A DNA stretch of 64,000 nt from Paraburkholderia unamae. GTDB lineage: Bacteria > Pseudomonadota > Gammaproteobacteria > Burkholderiales > Burkholderiaceae. This document shows positions 49,780 through 58,806 of the stretch, in pieces (within the stretch, counting starts at the first letter, position 1; each line of letters starts with the position of its first letter). The position numbers and the translations under genes were made by a program. Below the pieces are notes generated by a model. It saw only the letters and a program-made list of their open reading frames with translations. It was not told the DNA's origin and did no database searches. Where the stretch lies: contig NZ_QLSU01000009.1 of the NCBI RefSeq assembly GCF_003268775.1, positions 248,001 to 312,000 of the forward strand, given 5' to 3'.

Positions 49780-51903
49780 ATGAAAGAGCGCTTCTTCAAT
49801 CTGTATACGCACGGCTTTGCGCGCGTGGCCGTGGGCGTGCCCCGTTGCCGCGTGGCCGATCCCGCGTTCAACGCGAACGAAACGCTCGCGCTTGCGCGCG
49901 AGGCCGCCGCACAGGGCGCGGCGCTCGTCGCGTTTCCGGAGCTGGGCCTTTCGGCCTATACGTGCGACGACCTGTTCCATCAGCAAGCCCTGCTCGACGC
50001 CTGCGAGCACGCGCTCGCGCAGATCGTCGAAGCCTCGGCCGCGCTGCCGCTCGTGATGATCGTGGGCTTGCCCGTGCGCGTGGGCCACTCGCTCTTCAAC
50101 TGCGCCGCCGTGGTCTCGGGCGGACGCGTGGCGGGCGTCGTGCCGAAGAGCTATCTGCCGAACTACGGCGAATTCTACGAGCCGCGCCAGTTCAGCCCCG
50201 CCGATCACGCTAGCGCCGATACCGTGCGGCTCGCCGGCGCGCAGGTGCCGTTCGGCGCGTCGCTGCTGTTCGAGGTGCCGCAGGTCGCGGGACTGCGCTT
50301 TCATGTGGAGATCTGCGAGGACGTCTGGGTGCCGATCCCGCCGTCGTCGTTCGCGGCGCTCGCGGGCGCCTCGGTGCTCGTCAATCTATCGGCCTCGAAT
50401 GTCGTGGTGGGCAAGGCAGGCTACCGGCAACAGTTGGTGTCGCAACAATCGGCGCGCTGTCTCGCCGCGTATCTGTACACCTCGGCGGGCAAGGGCGAAT
50501 CGACCACGGACATGGCCTGGGACGGTCACGCCCTCGTGTGCGAAAACGGCGAGCTGCTCGCGCAGTCGGAGCGTTTTTCCGACGACTCGCACCTCATTTA
50601 CGCCGACATCGATCTCGCGCGCCTTCAGCAGGAGCGTATCCGCCAGACGACCTTCGGTGATTCCATTCGACGCCATGCCGACGAAGTCGCGAAGTTTCGC
50701 GTGATCGCGTGCGAGGTCGCGGGCAAGCAGGCAGGCGAGGGCGCATGGCAGCGCGAAACGCTCGCGCTGTCGCGCCGCGTGGAGCGTTTCCCCTATGTGC
50801 CGGCCGATCCGAAGCGCCGCGACGAGCGCTGCAACGAGGTCTACAACATTCAGGTGCAGGCGCTCGTGCAGCGGCTTTCGCAGGCGGGCATCAAGAAGGT
50901 GGTGATCGGCGTGTCGGGCGGGCTCGACTCCACCCATGCGCTGCTCGTGTGCGCGAAGGCGATGGATCGCTTGAAGCTGCCGCGCGCGAACATCCTTGCC
51001 TACACCATGCCCGGCTTCGCGACGAGCGAGCGCACGCTGCGCCAGGCGCGCGAGCTGATGACGCTCGTGGGCTGCACGGCGCGCGAGATCGACATTCGCC
51101 AGAGCTGCATGCAGATGCTCGAAGACCTGGGCCATCCGTATTCGGAAGGCAAGGAAACTTACGACATCACCTTCGAAAACGTGCAGGCCGGCGAGCGCAC
51201 GAACCACCTGTTCCGCCTCGCCAACTTCAATCACGCGATCGTGATCGGCACGGGCGACCTCTCGGAGCTGGCGCTCGGCTGGTGTACTTACGGCGTGGGC
51301 GATCACATGTCGCACTACAACGTGAACGCGAGCGTGCCCAAGACGCTCATCACGCACCTCGTGCGCTGGGTGGCCGAAACGGGCCAGATCGGCCAGAACG
51401 GGGAGAGCGGGCGTGACGTGCTCGAAGCGATTCTCGCGACCGACATCAGCCCGGAGCTGATTCCCGGCAAGTCCGATGGCGCGCCCGAGCAGAAGACCGA
51501 GAACACCATCGGACCGTACGAGCTACAGGACTTCAACCTGTACTACACGCTGCGCTTCGGCTTCGCGCCTTCGAAGGTCGCGTTCCTTGCGCGCCACGCG
51601 TGGGGCGATCGCGAAGCGGGGGCGTGGCCCGAGAACGCGAAGGTCGCGCGCAATCAGTACGATCTCGCGGCCATCAAGCGAAATCTGCGTATTTTCCTCG
51701 ACCGCTTCTTCCGCCAGAGCCAGTTCAAGCGCACCTGCATACCGAACGCGCCGAAGGTCGGCTCGGGCGGCTCGCTCTCGCCGCGCGGCGACTGGCGCGC
51801 GCCGAGCGATTCGGAATCGGTCGTGTGGCTCGCCGATCTGGAGTGCGTACCCGACGAGGTCGGTGCGGCGAGCGCGGCGCCTGCGGGCAAGCCCTCGGCA
51901 TGA
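49780..51903 (+). CDS. nadE: Glutamine-dependent NAD+ synthase
   Basis: NadE amidates nicotinate adenine dinucleotide to NAD+. The 707-residue long form has an N-terminal nitrilase-type glutaminase domain with the catalytic triad Glu (FPELGLS), Lys (VVPKSYLPNYGEF) and Cys (VEICEDVWVP), then a synthetase domain with the ATP pyrophosphatase loop IGVSGGLDST and IGTGDLSELALGW. Length matches the glutaminase-fused family (about 680-700). glnB lies 75 bases downstream on the same strand, a pairing that may tie NAD synthesis to nitrogen status; that link is inference. Confidence 0.96.
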   Translation: MKERFFNLYTHGFARVAVGVPRCRVADPAFNANETLALAREAAAQGAALVAFPELGLSAYTCDDLFHQQALLDACEHALAQIVEASAALPLVMIVGLPVRVGHSLFNCAAVVSGGRVAGVVPKSYLPNYGEFYEPRQFSPADHASADTVRLAGAQVPFGASLLFEVPQVAGLRFHVEICEDVWVPIPPSSFAALAGASVLVNLSASNVVVGKAGYRQQLVSQQSARCLAAYLYTSAGKGESTTDMAWDGHALVCENGELLAQSERFSDDSHLIYADIDLARLQQERIRQTTFGDSIRRHADEVAKFRVIACEVAGKQAGEGAWQRETLALSRRVERFPYVPADPKRRDERCNEVYNIQVQALVQRLSQAGIKKVVIGVSGGLDSTHALLVCAKAMDRLKLPRANILAYTMPGFATSERTLRQARELMTLVGCTAREIDIRQSCMQMLEDLGHPYSEGKETYDITFENVQAGERTNHLFRLANFNHAIVIGTGDLSELALGWCTYGVGDHMSHYNVNASVPKTLITHLVRWVAETGQIGQNGESGRDVLEAILATDISPELIPGKSDGAPEQKTENTIGPYELQDFNLYYTLRFGFAPSKVAFLARHAWGDREAGAWPENAKVARNQYDLAAIKRNLRIFLDRFFRQSQFKRTCIPNAPKVGSGGSLSPRGDWRAPSDSESVVWLADLECVPDEVGAASAAPAGKPSA

Positions 51904-51931
51904 GCGCGGGCCGCACAGCGTAGAATCCCCC

Positions 51932-51937
51932 TATATT
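51932..51937 (+). promoter_or_regulatory. Possible -10 box for glnB
   Basis: TATATT in the AT-rich gap between nadE and glnB, about 41 bases before the glnB ATG. A second candidate, TAGAAT, lies at 51921-51926. No strong -35 is visible, so glnB may also be read from nadE. Confidence 0.35.
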
Positions 51938-51978
51938 CTGAAATTTTCGACAAATTCGATAACGAGACGAGGTCCGCC

Positions 51979-52317
51979 ATGAAACGCATTACTGCCGTCA
52001 TCAAACCGTTCAAGCTCGACGAAGTGCGCGAGGCGCTCGCCGAAGTGGGCCTCACGGGCCTGACCGTGACCGAGGTCAAGGGCTTCGGCCGCCAGAAGGG
52101 CCATACGGAGCTGTACCGCGGCGCCGAATACGTGGTTGATTTCCTGCCGAAGGTGAAGATCGAAGTGGTGGTCGCGAGCGACCAGGCCGACCAGGTGATC
52201 GACGCGATCATCGGCGCGGCGCGCACGGGCAAGATCGGCGACGGCAAGATTTTCGTGACCGACGTGGAGCGCGTGATCCGCATCCGCACGGGCGAAGAGA
52301 ACGAAGCGGCCGTGTGA
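51979..52317 (+). CDS. glnB: Nitrogen regulatory protein P-II
   Basis: This is a 112-residue P-II trimer subunit that reports 2-oxoglutarate/glutamine and ATP/ADP status to the nitrogen network. The T-loop GHTELYRGAEYVVDFLPK carries Tyr51, the uridylylation site, and the C-terminal TGKIGDGKIFV and ERVIRIRTGE motifs line the nucleotide site. No amtB is adjacent, which favours glnB over glnK. A GAGG lies before the ATG. Confidence 0.95.
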   Translation: MKRITAVIKPFKLDEVREALAEVGLTGLTVTEVKGFGRQKGHTELYRGAEYVVDFLPKVKIEVVVASDQADQVIDAIIGAARTGKIGDGKIFVTDVERVIRIRTGEENEAAV

Positions 52318-52384
52318 GGCCGCGCGCCTCGCGTCAGCGCCGCTGAAACACCCGTAGCACCTGAAGCACGCGAAGCACCAATAG

Positions 52385-52419
52385 AAAAGGGGACGGCGCC
52401 GCTCGCGCAGCCCGTCCCC
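52385..52419. terminator. Hairpin between glnB and porin
   Basis: GGGGACGG pairs with CCGTCCCC around a 15-base loop. It has AAAA on its left (a T-run on the minus strand). It may stop glnB read-through and act as a second porin terminator. Confidence 0.5.
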
Positions 52420-52422
52420 GGA

Positions 52423-52460
52423 ATAAAAAACGGTGCGATACCCTTGCGGACATCGCACCG
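52423..52460 (-). terminator. Terminator of the porin gene
   Basis: CGGTGCGAT pairs with ATCGCACCG (9 bp, 12-base loop) and on the minus strand is followed by TTTTTTATTCC, 65 bases past the porin stop. Confidence 0.85.
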
Positions 52461-52524
52461 ATACGCGCCTCTCGCAGCAGCGTGAAAACGTTGATGTTGC
52501 TGTTCTGTCTACACTCGCTTCGAA

Positions 52525-53676
52525 TTAGAACGAGTGCTGGATACCTGCGTACACGCCGGTCTGGCTGTGGCCCGGCAGCGGGTTGCCGGTTGCAGCCGAC
52601 GTACCGAAGTTGTTGGCGTTCAGACCGAAGTTGGCCGTCTTGCTGTTCTGCACGGTGGCTGCCTGGATGTCGAGCAGCGTGCGCTTGGACAGGTTGTACG
52701 AGCCGCCGATCGTGTACATCGTGGCGTTGCCGCCGCCGTTGTTCGCGTTCACGTGGTAGACCGCGCCGATCAGCGCTGCCGCCGGCGTCATTTGCCACGT
52801 CACGCCGCCCCATTCGTGGTCGAGCGTGGTCGGCTGACCGATGATGCCCGGGTTCATGCCCGACGAACGGATGGCTTCATAGCCGCCCTGGATCTTGAAC
52901 GCGCCGAGGAACACGTTGACCATGGCCATGTAGTCACGCGAGTACGCGAACACGCCCTGGCCGGTGTTGCCCGAGTTCACGCTGGTCGGGTCGTATGCGC
53001 CGCCGAGCTGGCCGTTGAGCGGGTTGCGGATTTCGTCATACAGGCCGCGGATCTGGAACAGCGAGCTCGTGTAGGTGAGTTGCAGGCCGGCTTCGCGGCC
53101 TTGCGGCGTCGTGCCGTTGCCGTTCCAGCTCGTTGCGTTCGAGAACGCGTACTGGCCGTACATGTCAAAGCCGTACCAGTTAGGCGACTGGTACGAAATG
53201 TTGTTGCTCGATTGCGGCCAGTTGCGGCCACGCACCATCGAAGCCGACGACCAGTTCGACTGACCGAACGGGTCGAAGTCCCAAATGCCGTTCGAGATGA
53301 ACAGCATGCGGCCAAGCAGCAGGGTACCGAACTGGTCGTTCGCCATGCCGATGGTTGCCCAGCGATTCCAGAGAGAGCCGGCGGAGCCGAGCGAGCCGTT
53401 TGCGGTGCTGAAGCTGCCTTCCAGGTGGAACAGAACCTTGTTGCCGCCACCGATGTCTTCAACGCCCTTCATGCCCCAGAGACTGGTGCCCCAGTAGCCG
53501 CTTTCGAGCTGAACCTGGCTCGTGCCGTGAGTTGCCGGACCCGTGCCGCCACCGGCACCGATGCCGTTCATATACGCCACACCCATGTCGAGGCGGCCAT
53601 ACAGCGTCACGCTGCTTTGCGCATGCGCGATCACGCCAGCCGACATCAGTGCTGCGGCGAGCAATACTTTCTTCAT
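52525..53676 (-). CDS. Gram-negative general porin (Burkholderia Omp38/OpcP type)
   Basis: This is a 383-residue trimeric outer-membrane porin of the beta-proteobacterial gram_neg_porin family. The signal peptide is MKKVLLAAALMSAGVIAHA, followed by QSSVTLYGRLDMGVAY, the typical first strand. GFKGVEDIGGG-like WGMKGVEDIGGGNKVLFHLE follows, and the barrel ends in Phe (GIQHSF), the outer-membrane insertion signal. A very strong GGAGGAGGAG ribosome site precedes the ATG at 53676, which suits a highly expressed protein. The upstream 580 bases are AT-rich. Confidence 0.94.
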   Translation of the reverse strand: MKKVLLAAALMSAGVIAHAQSSVTLYGRLDMGVAYMNGIGAGGGTGPATHGTSQVQLESGYWGTSLWGMKGVEDIGGGNKVLFHLEGSFSTANGSLGSAGSLWNRWATIGMANDQFGTLLLGRMLFISNGIWDFDPFGQSNWSSASMVRGRNWPQSSNNISYQSPNWYGFDMYGQYAFSNATSWNGNGTTPQGREAGLQLTYTSSLFQIRGLYDEIRNPLNGQLGGAYDPTSVNSGNTGQGVFAYSRDYMAMVNVFLGAFKIQGGYEAIRSSGMNPGIIGQPTTLDHEWGGVTWQMTPAAALIGAVYHVNANNGGGNATMYTIGGSYNLSKRTLLDIQAATVQNSKTANFGLNANNFGTSAATGNPLPGHSQTGVYAGIQHSF

Positions 53677-54260
53677 CTTCTCCTCCTCCATACCCTGTCA
53701 AAGAGTCAACCTTAGTACTGCGAAAGAAGTCCGTGCGCTTGGCGGCGCTGCGAACAGAAATCGTCGCGTAAAGGGAGAATTACCCCGAGGACCGGCGTTA
53801 CGGGCTGGTGCCGCTGCACGACCCGCGCCGGGTCGTCTTGCAGGTCCCCTGGTTGACTGGCATCTCCCGTTCTTTTTGAAGTGAAACTACTTTTAATGAA
53901 CTTTGTTTTGCTACTTTGGTTACTAATTTAGCAAAAAAGGTCCGCGCTGGCGAACTAATTCGTGCGTGGCCCATGGGGTGTCGTCAAATTGCAATATGAC
54001 CTTCCTGGATGGTGGTCAGAGAGGTACGACAAATGGATCAGAGGCCTTACGGAGTAAGGGACTCACGGTTGTTGACGGGCAAGGTTCAGGATTGCCACTA
54101 TTGACGAACGATTTCACGAGGAGTAATGCGGAAATCGCTGTTTTTGCGCCGAAATCGGACGTTTTTTGCGGGGCGGAGAAGAAAAAAGAAAAGGCGCTGT
54201 AAGCGCCTTGTAAAACTACTTTTACTACATCGCCGTAGGGTGGCGATCCTTAAGGTCGTC
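53677..54260. other. AT-rich intergenic region hisP / porin
   Basis: These 584 bases hold no convincing gene. The stretch 53870-54000 is markedly AT-rich for this genome and probably carries the porin promoter on -. It contains an 8-bp inverted repeat ACGACCCG/CGGGTCGT (53818-53836), a 12-bp direct repeat AAACTACTTTTA at 53884-53895 and 54213-54224, and an inverted repeat GTAAAA-N4-TTTTAC at 54210-54225. The hisP terminator is at its left end. Confidence 0.6.
54185..54209 (-). terminator. Terminator of the hisJQMP operon
   Basis: AAGGCGCT pairs with AGCGCCTT around a 3-base loop and is followed on the minus strand by TTCTTTTTTC, about 50 bases past the hisP stop. Confidence 0.85.
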
Positions 54261-55043
54261 TTACTTGAGGCTGCCTGAAAGGAACTGGCGCAGGCGCTCA
54301 CTCTTCGGATTGCCGAAGACTTCGGCGGGCTGGCCTTCTTCTTCCACGCGCCCCTGGTGCAGGAACATCACGTGATTCGAAACGTTGCGCGCGAAACCCA
54401 TTTCGTGGGTGACCACAATCATCGTGCGGCCTTCCTCGGCGAGCTTCTGCATGACCTTGAGCACTTCGCCCACGAGCTCGGGGTCGAGCGCCGAGGTCGG
54501 CTCGTCGAACAGCATGACGTCGGGGTGCATGGCGAGCGCGCGGGCAATCGCCACGCGCTGCTGCTGGCCGCCCGAGAGGTGCGACGGATATTGCGTCTCC
54601 ACGCGCGGCGCGAGACCGACCTTCTCCAGATAGGTGCGCGCGCGGTCTTCGGCTTCCTTGCGCGACAGGCCCAGGACGTGCACCGGCGCCTCGATCACGT
54701 TTTCGAGCACCGACATGTGCGACCACAGGTTGAAGTGCTGGAACACCATCGCGAGCTTGGTGCGCACGCGCTGGAGCTGCTTCGCGTCGGCTGCGTGCAA
54801 CGCGCCGGTGCGCTTGTCCACGCGCGTGGCGACTTCCTCGCCGTCCACCACGATGCGGCCTTCGTTGGGCTGCTCGAGGAAGTTGATGCAACGCAGCATC
54901 GTGCTCTTGCCCGAGCCCGACGAGCCGATCACGCTGATCACGTCGCCGGCATTGGCCTTCAGGGACACGCCCTTCAAGACTTCGTTGTCGCCGTACTTCT
55001 TGTGGATGGAGTCGACGAACAGCTTCTGCTTCTGGGAATTCAT
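54261..55043 (-). CDS. hisP: Histidine/lysine/arginine/ornithine ABC transporter ATPase
   Basis: This 260-residue ATPase powers the uptake system. Walker A is GSSGSGKST (about residues 40-48), the Q-loop is VFQHFNLW, the signature LSGGQQQRVAIARAL, Walker B VMLFDEPTSALD and the switch His VVTHEMGF. The insertion between Walker A and Q-loop (VATRVDKRTGALHAAD) is as in enterobacterial HisP. AGAGGT precedes the ATG. Last gene of the SBP-hisQ-hisM-hisP order, the same as in enteric bacteria. Confidence 0.94.
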   Translation of the reverse strand: MNSQKQKLFVDSIHKKYGDNEVLKGVSLKANAGDVISVIGSSGSGKSTMLRCINFLEQPNEGRIVVDGEEVATRVDKRTGALHAADAKQLQRVRTKLAMVFQHFNLWSHMSVLENVIEAPVHVLGLSRKEAEDRARTYLEKVGLAPRVETQYPSHLSGGQQQRVAIARALAMHPDVMLFDEPTSALDPELVGEVLKVMQKLAEEGRTMIVVTHEMGFARNVSNHVMFLHQGRVEEEGQPAEVFGNPKSERLRQFLSGSLK

Positions 55044-55062
55044 CTGTTTACCTCTAGCGGGC

Positions 55063-55785
55063 TCACTTGCCTTGCGGTCGCAGGTATGCGAGCCAGCGGC
55101 GCTCGGCGCGGCGGAACAGCCACACGAGCGTGAAAGAAATGATCAGGTACAGCAGGGCGGCGATGCCGAACGCGCCGAACGACTGATAGGTCGCCGAGTT
55201 CACGTCGCGCGCGATCTTCAGGATGTCGGGCACGGTGGCCGTGAACGCCACGGTCGTCGCGTGCAGCATCAGGATGACTTCGTTGCTGTAGTAGGGCAGC
55301 GCGCGGCGCAGCGCCGAAGGCAGGATCACGCGGCGATAAAGCGTGAATTGCGACATGCCGTAGGCGCGCGCGGCCTCGATCTCGCCGTAGGGCGTCGCCT
55401 TGATCGCGCCGGCGAAGATTTCGGTGGTGTACGCACAGGTGTTGAGCGTGAACGCGAGCAGCGTGCAGTTCATGCCGCTACGGAAGAACGCGCTCGTGAG
55501 TTCGTGGTTGCGCACAACCTCCAGGCTGTAGAGGCCCGTGTAGCAGAGCAGCAACTGCACGTAGAGCGGCGTGCCGCGGAAGATATACGTGTAGAGCCAC
55601 ACCAGCCCGGCGAGCCACTTCTTCTTCGACACGCGCGCCACGGCGAGCGGCACCGAGAGGCAGAAGCCGAGCCCGATCGAGATGACGAGCAGCCACAGCG
55701 TGATGGCCACGCCGCTGAAGTGGTAGCCGTCGGAGTAGAGATAGTTGCGCCAGTACTGCTGGATCAGTTGGACGAAGTCTTGCAT
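55063..55785 (-). CDS. hisM: Basic amino-acid ABC transporter permease HisM
   Basis: This is a 240-residue inner-membrane permease with about five membrane segments. WLYTYIFRGTPLYVQLLL and the EAA-loop GEIEAARAYGMSQFTLYRRVILP (shown by EIEAARAYGMS) contact the ATPase. LNTCAYTTEIFAGAI and LHATTVAFTATVPDILKIARD closely follow E. coli HisM. The ATG at 55785 is chosen for its match to the family N-terminus; a GAGG lies upstream. It overlaps nothing and follows hisQ by 19 bases. Confidence 0.93.
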   Translation of the reverse strand: MQDFVQLIQQYWRNYLYSDGYHFSGVAITLWLLVISIGLGFCLSVPLAVARVSKKKWLAGLVWLYTYIFRGTPLYVQLLLCYTGLYSLEVVRNHELTSAFFRSGMNCTLLAFTLNTCAYTTEIFAGAIKATPYGEIEAARAYGMSQFTLYRRVILPSALRRALPYYSNEVILMLHATTVAFTATVPDILKIARDVNSATYQSFGAFGIAALLYLIISFTLVWLFRRAERRWLAYLRPQGK

Positions 55786-55804
55786 GGTCTTGGCCTCGCG
55801 CGAT

Positions 55805-56494
55805 TCAGAGATCCGCCTTGCGCACACCGGTGGAGTAGCGCTTGTCGAGATACATCAGCACGAAGTTGGAGACCGTGGTGATGACGAGATAGATCGCGCC
55901 GGCGAGCAGCGTGAAGAAGAAGAAGCGCAGCGTGCCCTTGCCGGCGTCCTGGCTGGCCTTCACGACGTCGGCGAGACCGATGATCGAGACGAGCGCCGTG
56001 GACTTCACGAGCACCTGCCAGTTGTTGCCGATGCCGGGCAGGGCGAAGCGCATCATCTGCGGGAACATGACGCGCGTGAACACCTGCCAGTTCGTCATGC
56101 CGTAGGCGTGGCCCGCTTCGAGCTGGCCGCGCGGCACGGCGAGAAACGCGCCGCGGAAGGTCTCGGTGAAGTACGCGCCGTAGATGAAGCCGAGCACGAC
56201 CACGCCCGCGAGGAACGGGTCGATGTCGATCTGATCCCAGCCGAGCATGTCGGTGAGATTGTTCAGCCAGATCTGGATGCTGTAGAAGAGCAGCAGCATC
56301 AGCACGAGATCGGGCACGCCGCGGATGAGCGTGGTGTAGAGCGTGCCCGCGCCGGAAGCGACGCGGTTTTTGGAGAGCTTCGCCGCCGCGCCGATCAGCC
56401 CGAGCACGAACGAGAGCACGAGCGACAGCACGGCGAGCTTGACGGTCTGCCAGGTGCCGGCGAGGATCAGCGGGCCGTAGCCTTGAAGAAACAT
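55805..56494 (-). CDS. hisQ: Basic amino-acid ABC transporter permease HisQ
   Basis: This is a 229-residue inner-membrane permease. TTLIRGVPDLVLMLLLFY, DIDPFLAGVVVLGFIYGAYF, GAFLAVPRGQLEAGHAYGMT (the EAA loop) and LPGIGNNWQVLVKSTALVS match E. coli HisQ, and the C-terminus is RYSTGVRKADL. AAGGA lies before the ATG at 56494; an in-frame upstream ATG at 56572 would add a non-membrane stretch and is rejected. A 250-base gap separates it from the binding-protein gene, holding small hairpins (for example 56649-56675). Confidence 0.93.
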   Translation of the reverse strand: MFLQGYGPLILAGTWQTVKLAVLSLVLSFVLGLIGAAAKLSKNRVASGAGTLYTTLIRGVPDLVLMLLLFYSIQIWLNNLTDMLGWDQIDIDPFLAGVVVLGFIYGAYFTETFRGAFLAVPRGQLEAGHAYGMTNWQVFTRVMFPQMMRFALPGIGNNWQVLVKSTALVSIIGLADVVKASQDAGKGTLRFFFFTLLAGAIYLVITTVSNFVLMYLDKRYSTGVRKADL

Positions 56495-56744
56495 GGGCGA
56501 GTCCTTGACGGGGCGCTTCTCGCGCACCGCGAAAGGCGCGGCGCTGCTCTGCCGCGGTTCAAATCCGTACATGGGCGCGCGGGGGCTCTTGCCGGTTCGC
56601 GCGCCGCCGATGTCATTGCGCTCGTGAGCGCGCCTGTGACTGTATACGAAGCCCGGCAGGGGTCCATCGGGGCTTTCATGCGTCGTGGCGCGAGGCGCGA
56701 GCGGTGATGTCTCGTGGTTTATTTACCTGCGTGTGCGTTCCCGT

Positions 56745-57521
56745 TCACTTGCCTTTGTAGATGTCGAAGTCGAAATACTGCTTCGCGATCCTGTCGAACG
56801 TGCCGTCGGCATGAATCGCGGCGAGCGCCGTGTTGAACTTCGCCTTCAGGTCGGCGTCATCCTTGCGCAATCCGATCGCGGTGCCGTCGCCGATCGTCGC
56901 CGGATCTTCCACTTCCGGGCCCGCCCACGCGAAGCCCTTGCCGCGCGGCGTTTTCAGGAAGCCGAAATCCGCCTGGACCTCGTCTTGCAGCGTGGCGTCG
57001 AGGCGTCCGGCGATCAGATCCTGGTAGACCTGATCCTGATTCTGGTACGAGACCACGTTCACGCCCTGCGACGCCCAGTGCGCCTTCGCATACGCTTCCT
57101 GGGTCGAGCCCTGCTCGACGCCCACGTTCTTGCCCTTGAGCGAGGCGGGCGTGGGCAGGAGCGGCGAGCCTTTGCGCGCGAGCATGCGTGCGGGCGCATC
57201 GAACATCTTCGCGGAGTAGTCGATTTGCTGGGCGCGCTGCGGCGTAATGGTCAGCGACGAGACGATCGCGTCGAACTTGCGGGCCTTGAGCGCCGGGATG
57301 ATGCCGTCGAGGTCGTTCTCGACCCAGACGCACTTCACGTTCATGCGCGCGCACAGCGCTTTCGTGAGGTCGACATCGAAGCCGACGATCTGGCCGTCGG
57401 GCGCTTTGGACTCGAACGGCGCATAGCTGGCGTCCACGCCGATGCGCACGGTTTTCCACTCTTTGGCGGCGGCGCTCCCCGCGATCAGGGCGAGCGCCAC
57501 GCACACTGCGAACTTCTTCAT
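56745..57521 (-). CDS. hisJ: Lysine/arginine/ornithine/histidine-binding protein (ArgT/HisJ family)
   Basis: This is a 258-residue periplasmic binding protein. The signal peptide is MKKFAVCVALALIAGSAAA. The mature protein starts KEWKTVRIGVDASYAPFES and has VGFDVDLTKALCARMNVKC, with the paired Cys of HisJ/ArgT, LDGIIPALKARKFDAIVSSLTIT and a C-terminal YFDFDIYKGK. The second of two adjacent ATGs is taken, as AGGAGA lies too near the first. The gap to hisQ fits the usual excess of binding protein over membrane components. argT is an equally fitting name. Confidence 0.93.
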   Translation of the reverse strand: MKKFAVCVALALIAGSAAAKEWKTVRIGVDASYAPFESKAPDGQIVGFDVDLTKALCARMNVKCVWVENDLDGIIPALKARKFDAIVSSLTITPQRAQQIDYSAKMFDAPARMLARKGSPLLPTPASLKGKNVGVEQGSTQEAYAKAHWASQGVNVVSYQNQDQVYQDLIAGRLDATLQDEVQADFGFLKTPRGKGFAWAGPEVEDPATIGDGTAIGLRKDDADLKAKFNTALAAIHADGTFDRIAKQYFDFDIYKGK

Positions 57522-57942
57522 CATTCTCCTGATACGGGCGGCGCGGCGCTCCGGGTGGCGCGCGGCCGGCGCAAGGCGGCCCGGCTCGTGGCCGTTGGCC
57601 GCCATTCTAGGCGATCAAAAATGCGGGTCGGAGGCGCGATGCGCTCCGGCACCCCGGCGGCCTGCGCAACGCGCCGGGCGCGTCGTCAGTCTCGCCGGCA
57701 GCGCGCAATGGCGGGACGGGGTATCCGTCCTGGGGGTGTTCCCCCTGAGCCTCAGGCTCGCGCTGGCCGAAAAGCGCGGTATTTTACCCGAAGCGGGAGG
57801 GTGCGCCAGTCTGACGGAGGGCGATGGCGGTGGTGCAGCCCATTGATGTTGCTGGCGAAACGATCCGGTGCGCCGTTGCGGATTGTGCTGGCGGGCCGCC
57901 GCCCTTACCTTCGGACATCGACTTGATTGAGCGGAGAACGCC
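57522..57942. other. Divergent intergenic region hisJ / pirin
   Basis: No gene is supported in these 421 bases. A TAGAAT box on the minus strand at 57604-57609 is a possible hisJ -10. GGGGGTG-TT-CCCCC and GAGCCTCAGGCTC hairpins lie near 57735-57760 and a GGTATTTTACC palindrome near 57778-57788. Confidence 0.5.
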
Positions 57943-58641
57943 ATGCTGACCATCCGACACGCCAACGAACGCGGCCACGCCAACCACGGCTGGCTCGACT
58001 CGTATCACAGCTTTTCGTTTGCCGACTATTTCGACGAAGCGCATATGCATTACGGCGCGCTGCGCGTGCTCAACGACGACCGCATCGCGGGCGGCCAGGG
58101 TTTCGGCGCGCACGGCCACCGCGACATGGAGATCGTCACTTACGTGCTTTCGGGCGCGCTCGCGCACCGCGACAGCATGGGCAACGGCTCGACCATCCGC
58201 CCCGGCGACGTACAGCGCATGAGCGCCGGCACAGGTGTGATGCATAGCGAATTCAACGGCTCGAAGGACGAGGAGGCGCACCTGCTGCAAATCTGGTTGC
58301 TGCCGCGCGAGCGCGGCGGGGCGCCCGGCTACGAGGAAAAGCGCTTCGACGACGCCGACAAGCGCGGCCGCCTGCGTCTCATCGCTTCGCCCGACGGCCG
58401 CGACGGCTCGGTGACGGTGCAGTCGGACGCCTCGATCTTCGCGGCGCTGGTGGACGGCGAGGAGCGCATCGAGCACGCGGTGCCCGCCGGGCGGCGGGTG
58501 TACCTGCACGTCGCGCGCGGCGCGCTGGAGGTGAACGGCCAGCGCCTCGAAGCCGGCGACGCCGCGTTGATCGAAGCCGAGCCGGGTGTGACGCTCGCGG
58601 GCGGCGAAGCGGCCGAAGTGCTGCTGTTCGACCTCGCCTGA
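57943..58641 (+). CDS. Pirin family protein (YhhW-like)
   Basis: This 232-residue bicupin has the pirin metal site: GAHGHRDMEIVTYVLSG gives two His, and GVMHSEFNGS gives His and Glu. The N-terminal HANERGHANHGWLDSYHSFSFADYF is typical of the YhhW group. Some such proteins have quercetin 2,3-dioxygenase activity in vitro; the cellular role is unclear. GGAGA precedes the ATG. It ends at a bidirectional terminator shared with the Spy-like gene. Confidence 0.93.
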   Translation: MLTIRHANERGHANHGWLDSYHSFSFADYFDEAHMHYGALRVLNDDRIAGGQGFGAHGHRDMEIVTYVLSGALAHRDSMGNGSTIRPGDVQRMSAGTGVMHSEFNGSKDEEAHLLQIWLLPRERGGAPGYEEKRFDDADKRGRLRLIASPDGRDGSVTVQSDASIFAALVDGEERIEHAVPAGRRVYLHVARGALEVNGQRLEAGDAALIEAEPGVTLAGGEAAEVLLFDLA

Positions 58642-58727
58642 TTACCTGAGCGCAGCGGGCGGGGTGGGCACAGCGGTCCCGGCCGGGCCGCCGCCGCGCT
58701 TGCGGGGCCGGCGCGTTCGCCATGAAA

Positions 58728-58761
58728 AAAGCGCCGCGGGATGCGAATCCCGCGGCGCTTT
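58728..58761. terminator. Bidirectional terminator between pirin and Spy-like gene
   Basis: A perfect 15-bp stem (AAAGCGCCGCGGGAT and its complement, 4-base loop). Six A on its left give a T-run for the minus-strand Spy-like gene. Confidence 0.88.
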
Positions 58762-58806
58762 GCCGCATTGGCGCGCCGCCCGCAGGCGGCGCGTTTGCCG
58801 CACGCC

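Noticed and set aside
53966..54202. 78-codon plus-strand frame between the porin and hisP
   Set aside because: It has a GTG start with no ribosome site, no recognisable motif, and overlaps the hisP terminator.
54126..54278. 50-codon plus-strand frame with GAGGAG before the ATG
   Set aside because: It is highly basic, passes through the his operon terminator and into the hisP 3' end, and resembles nothing known.
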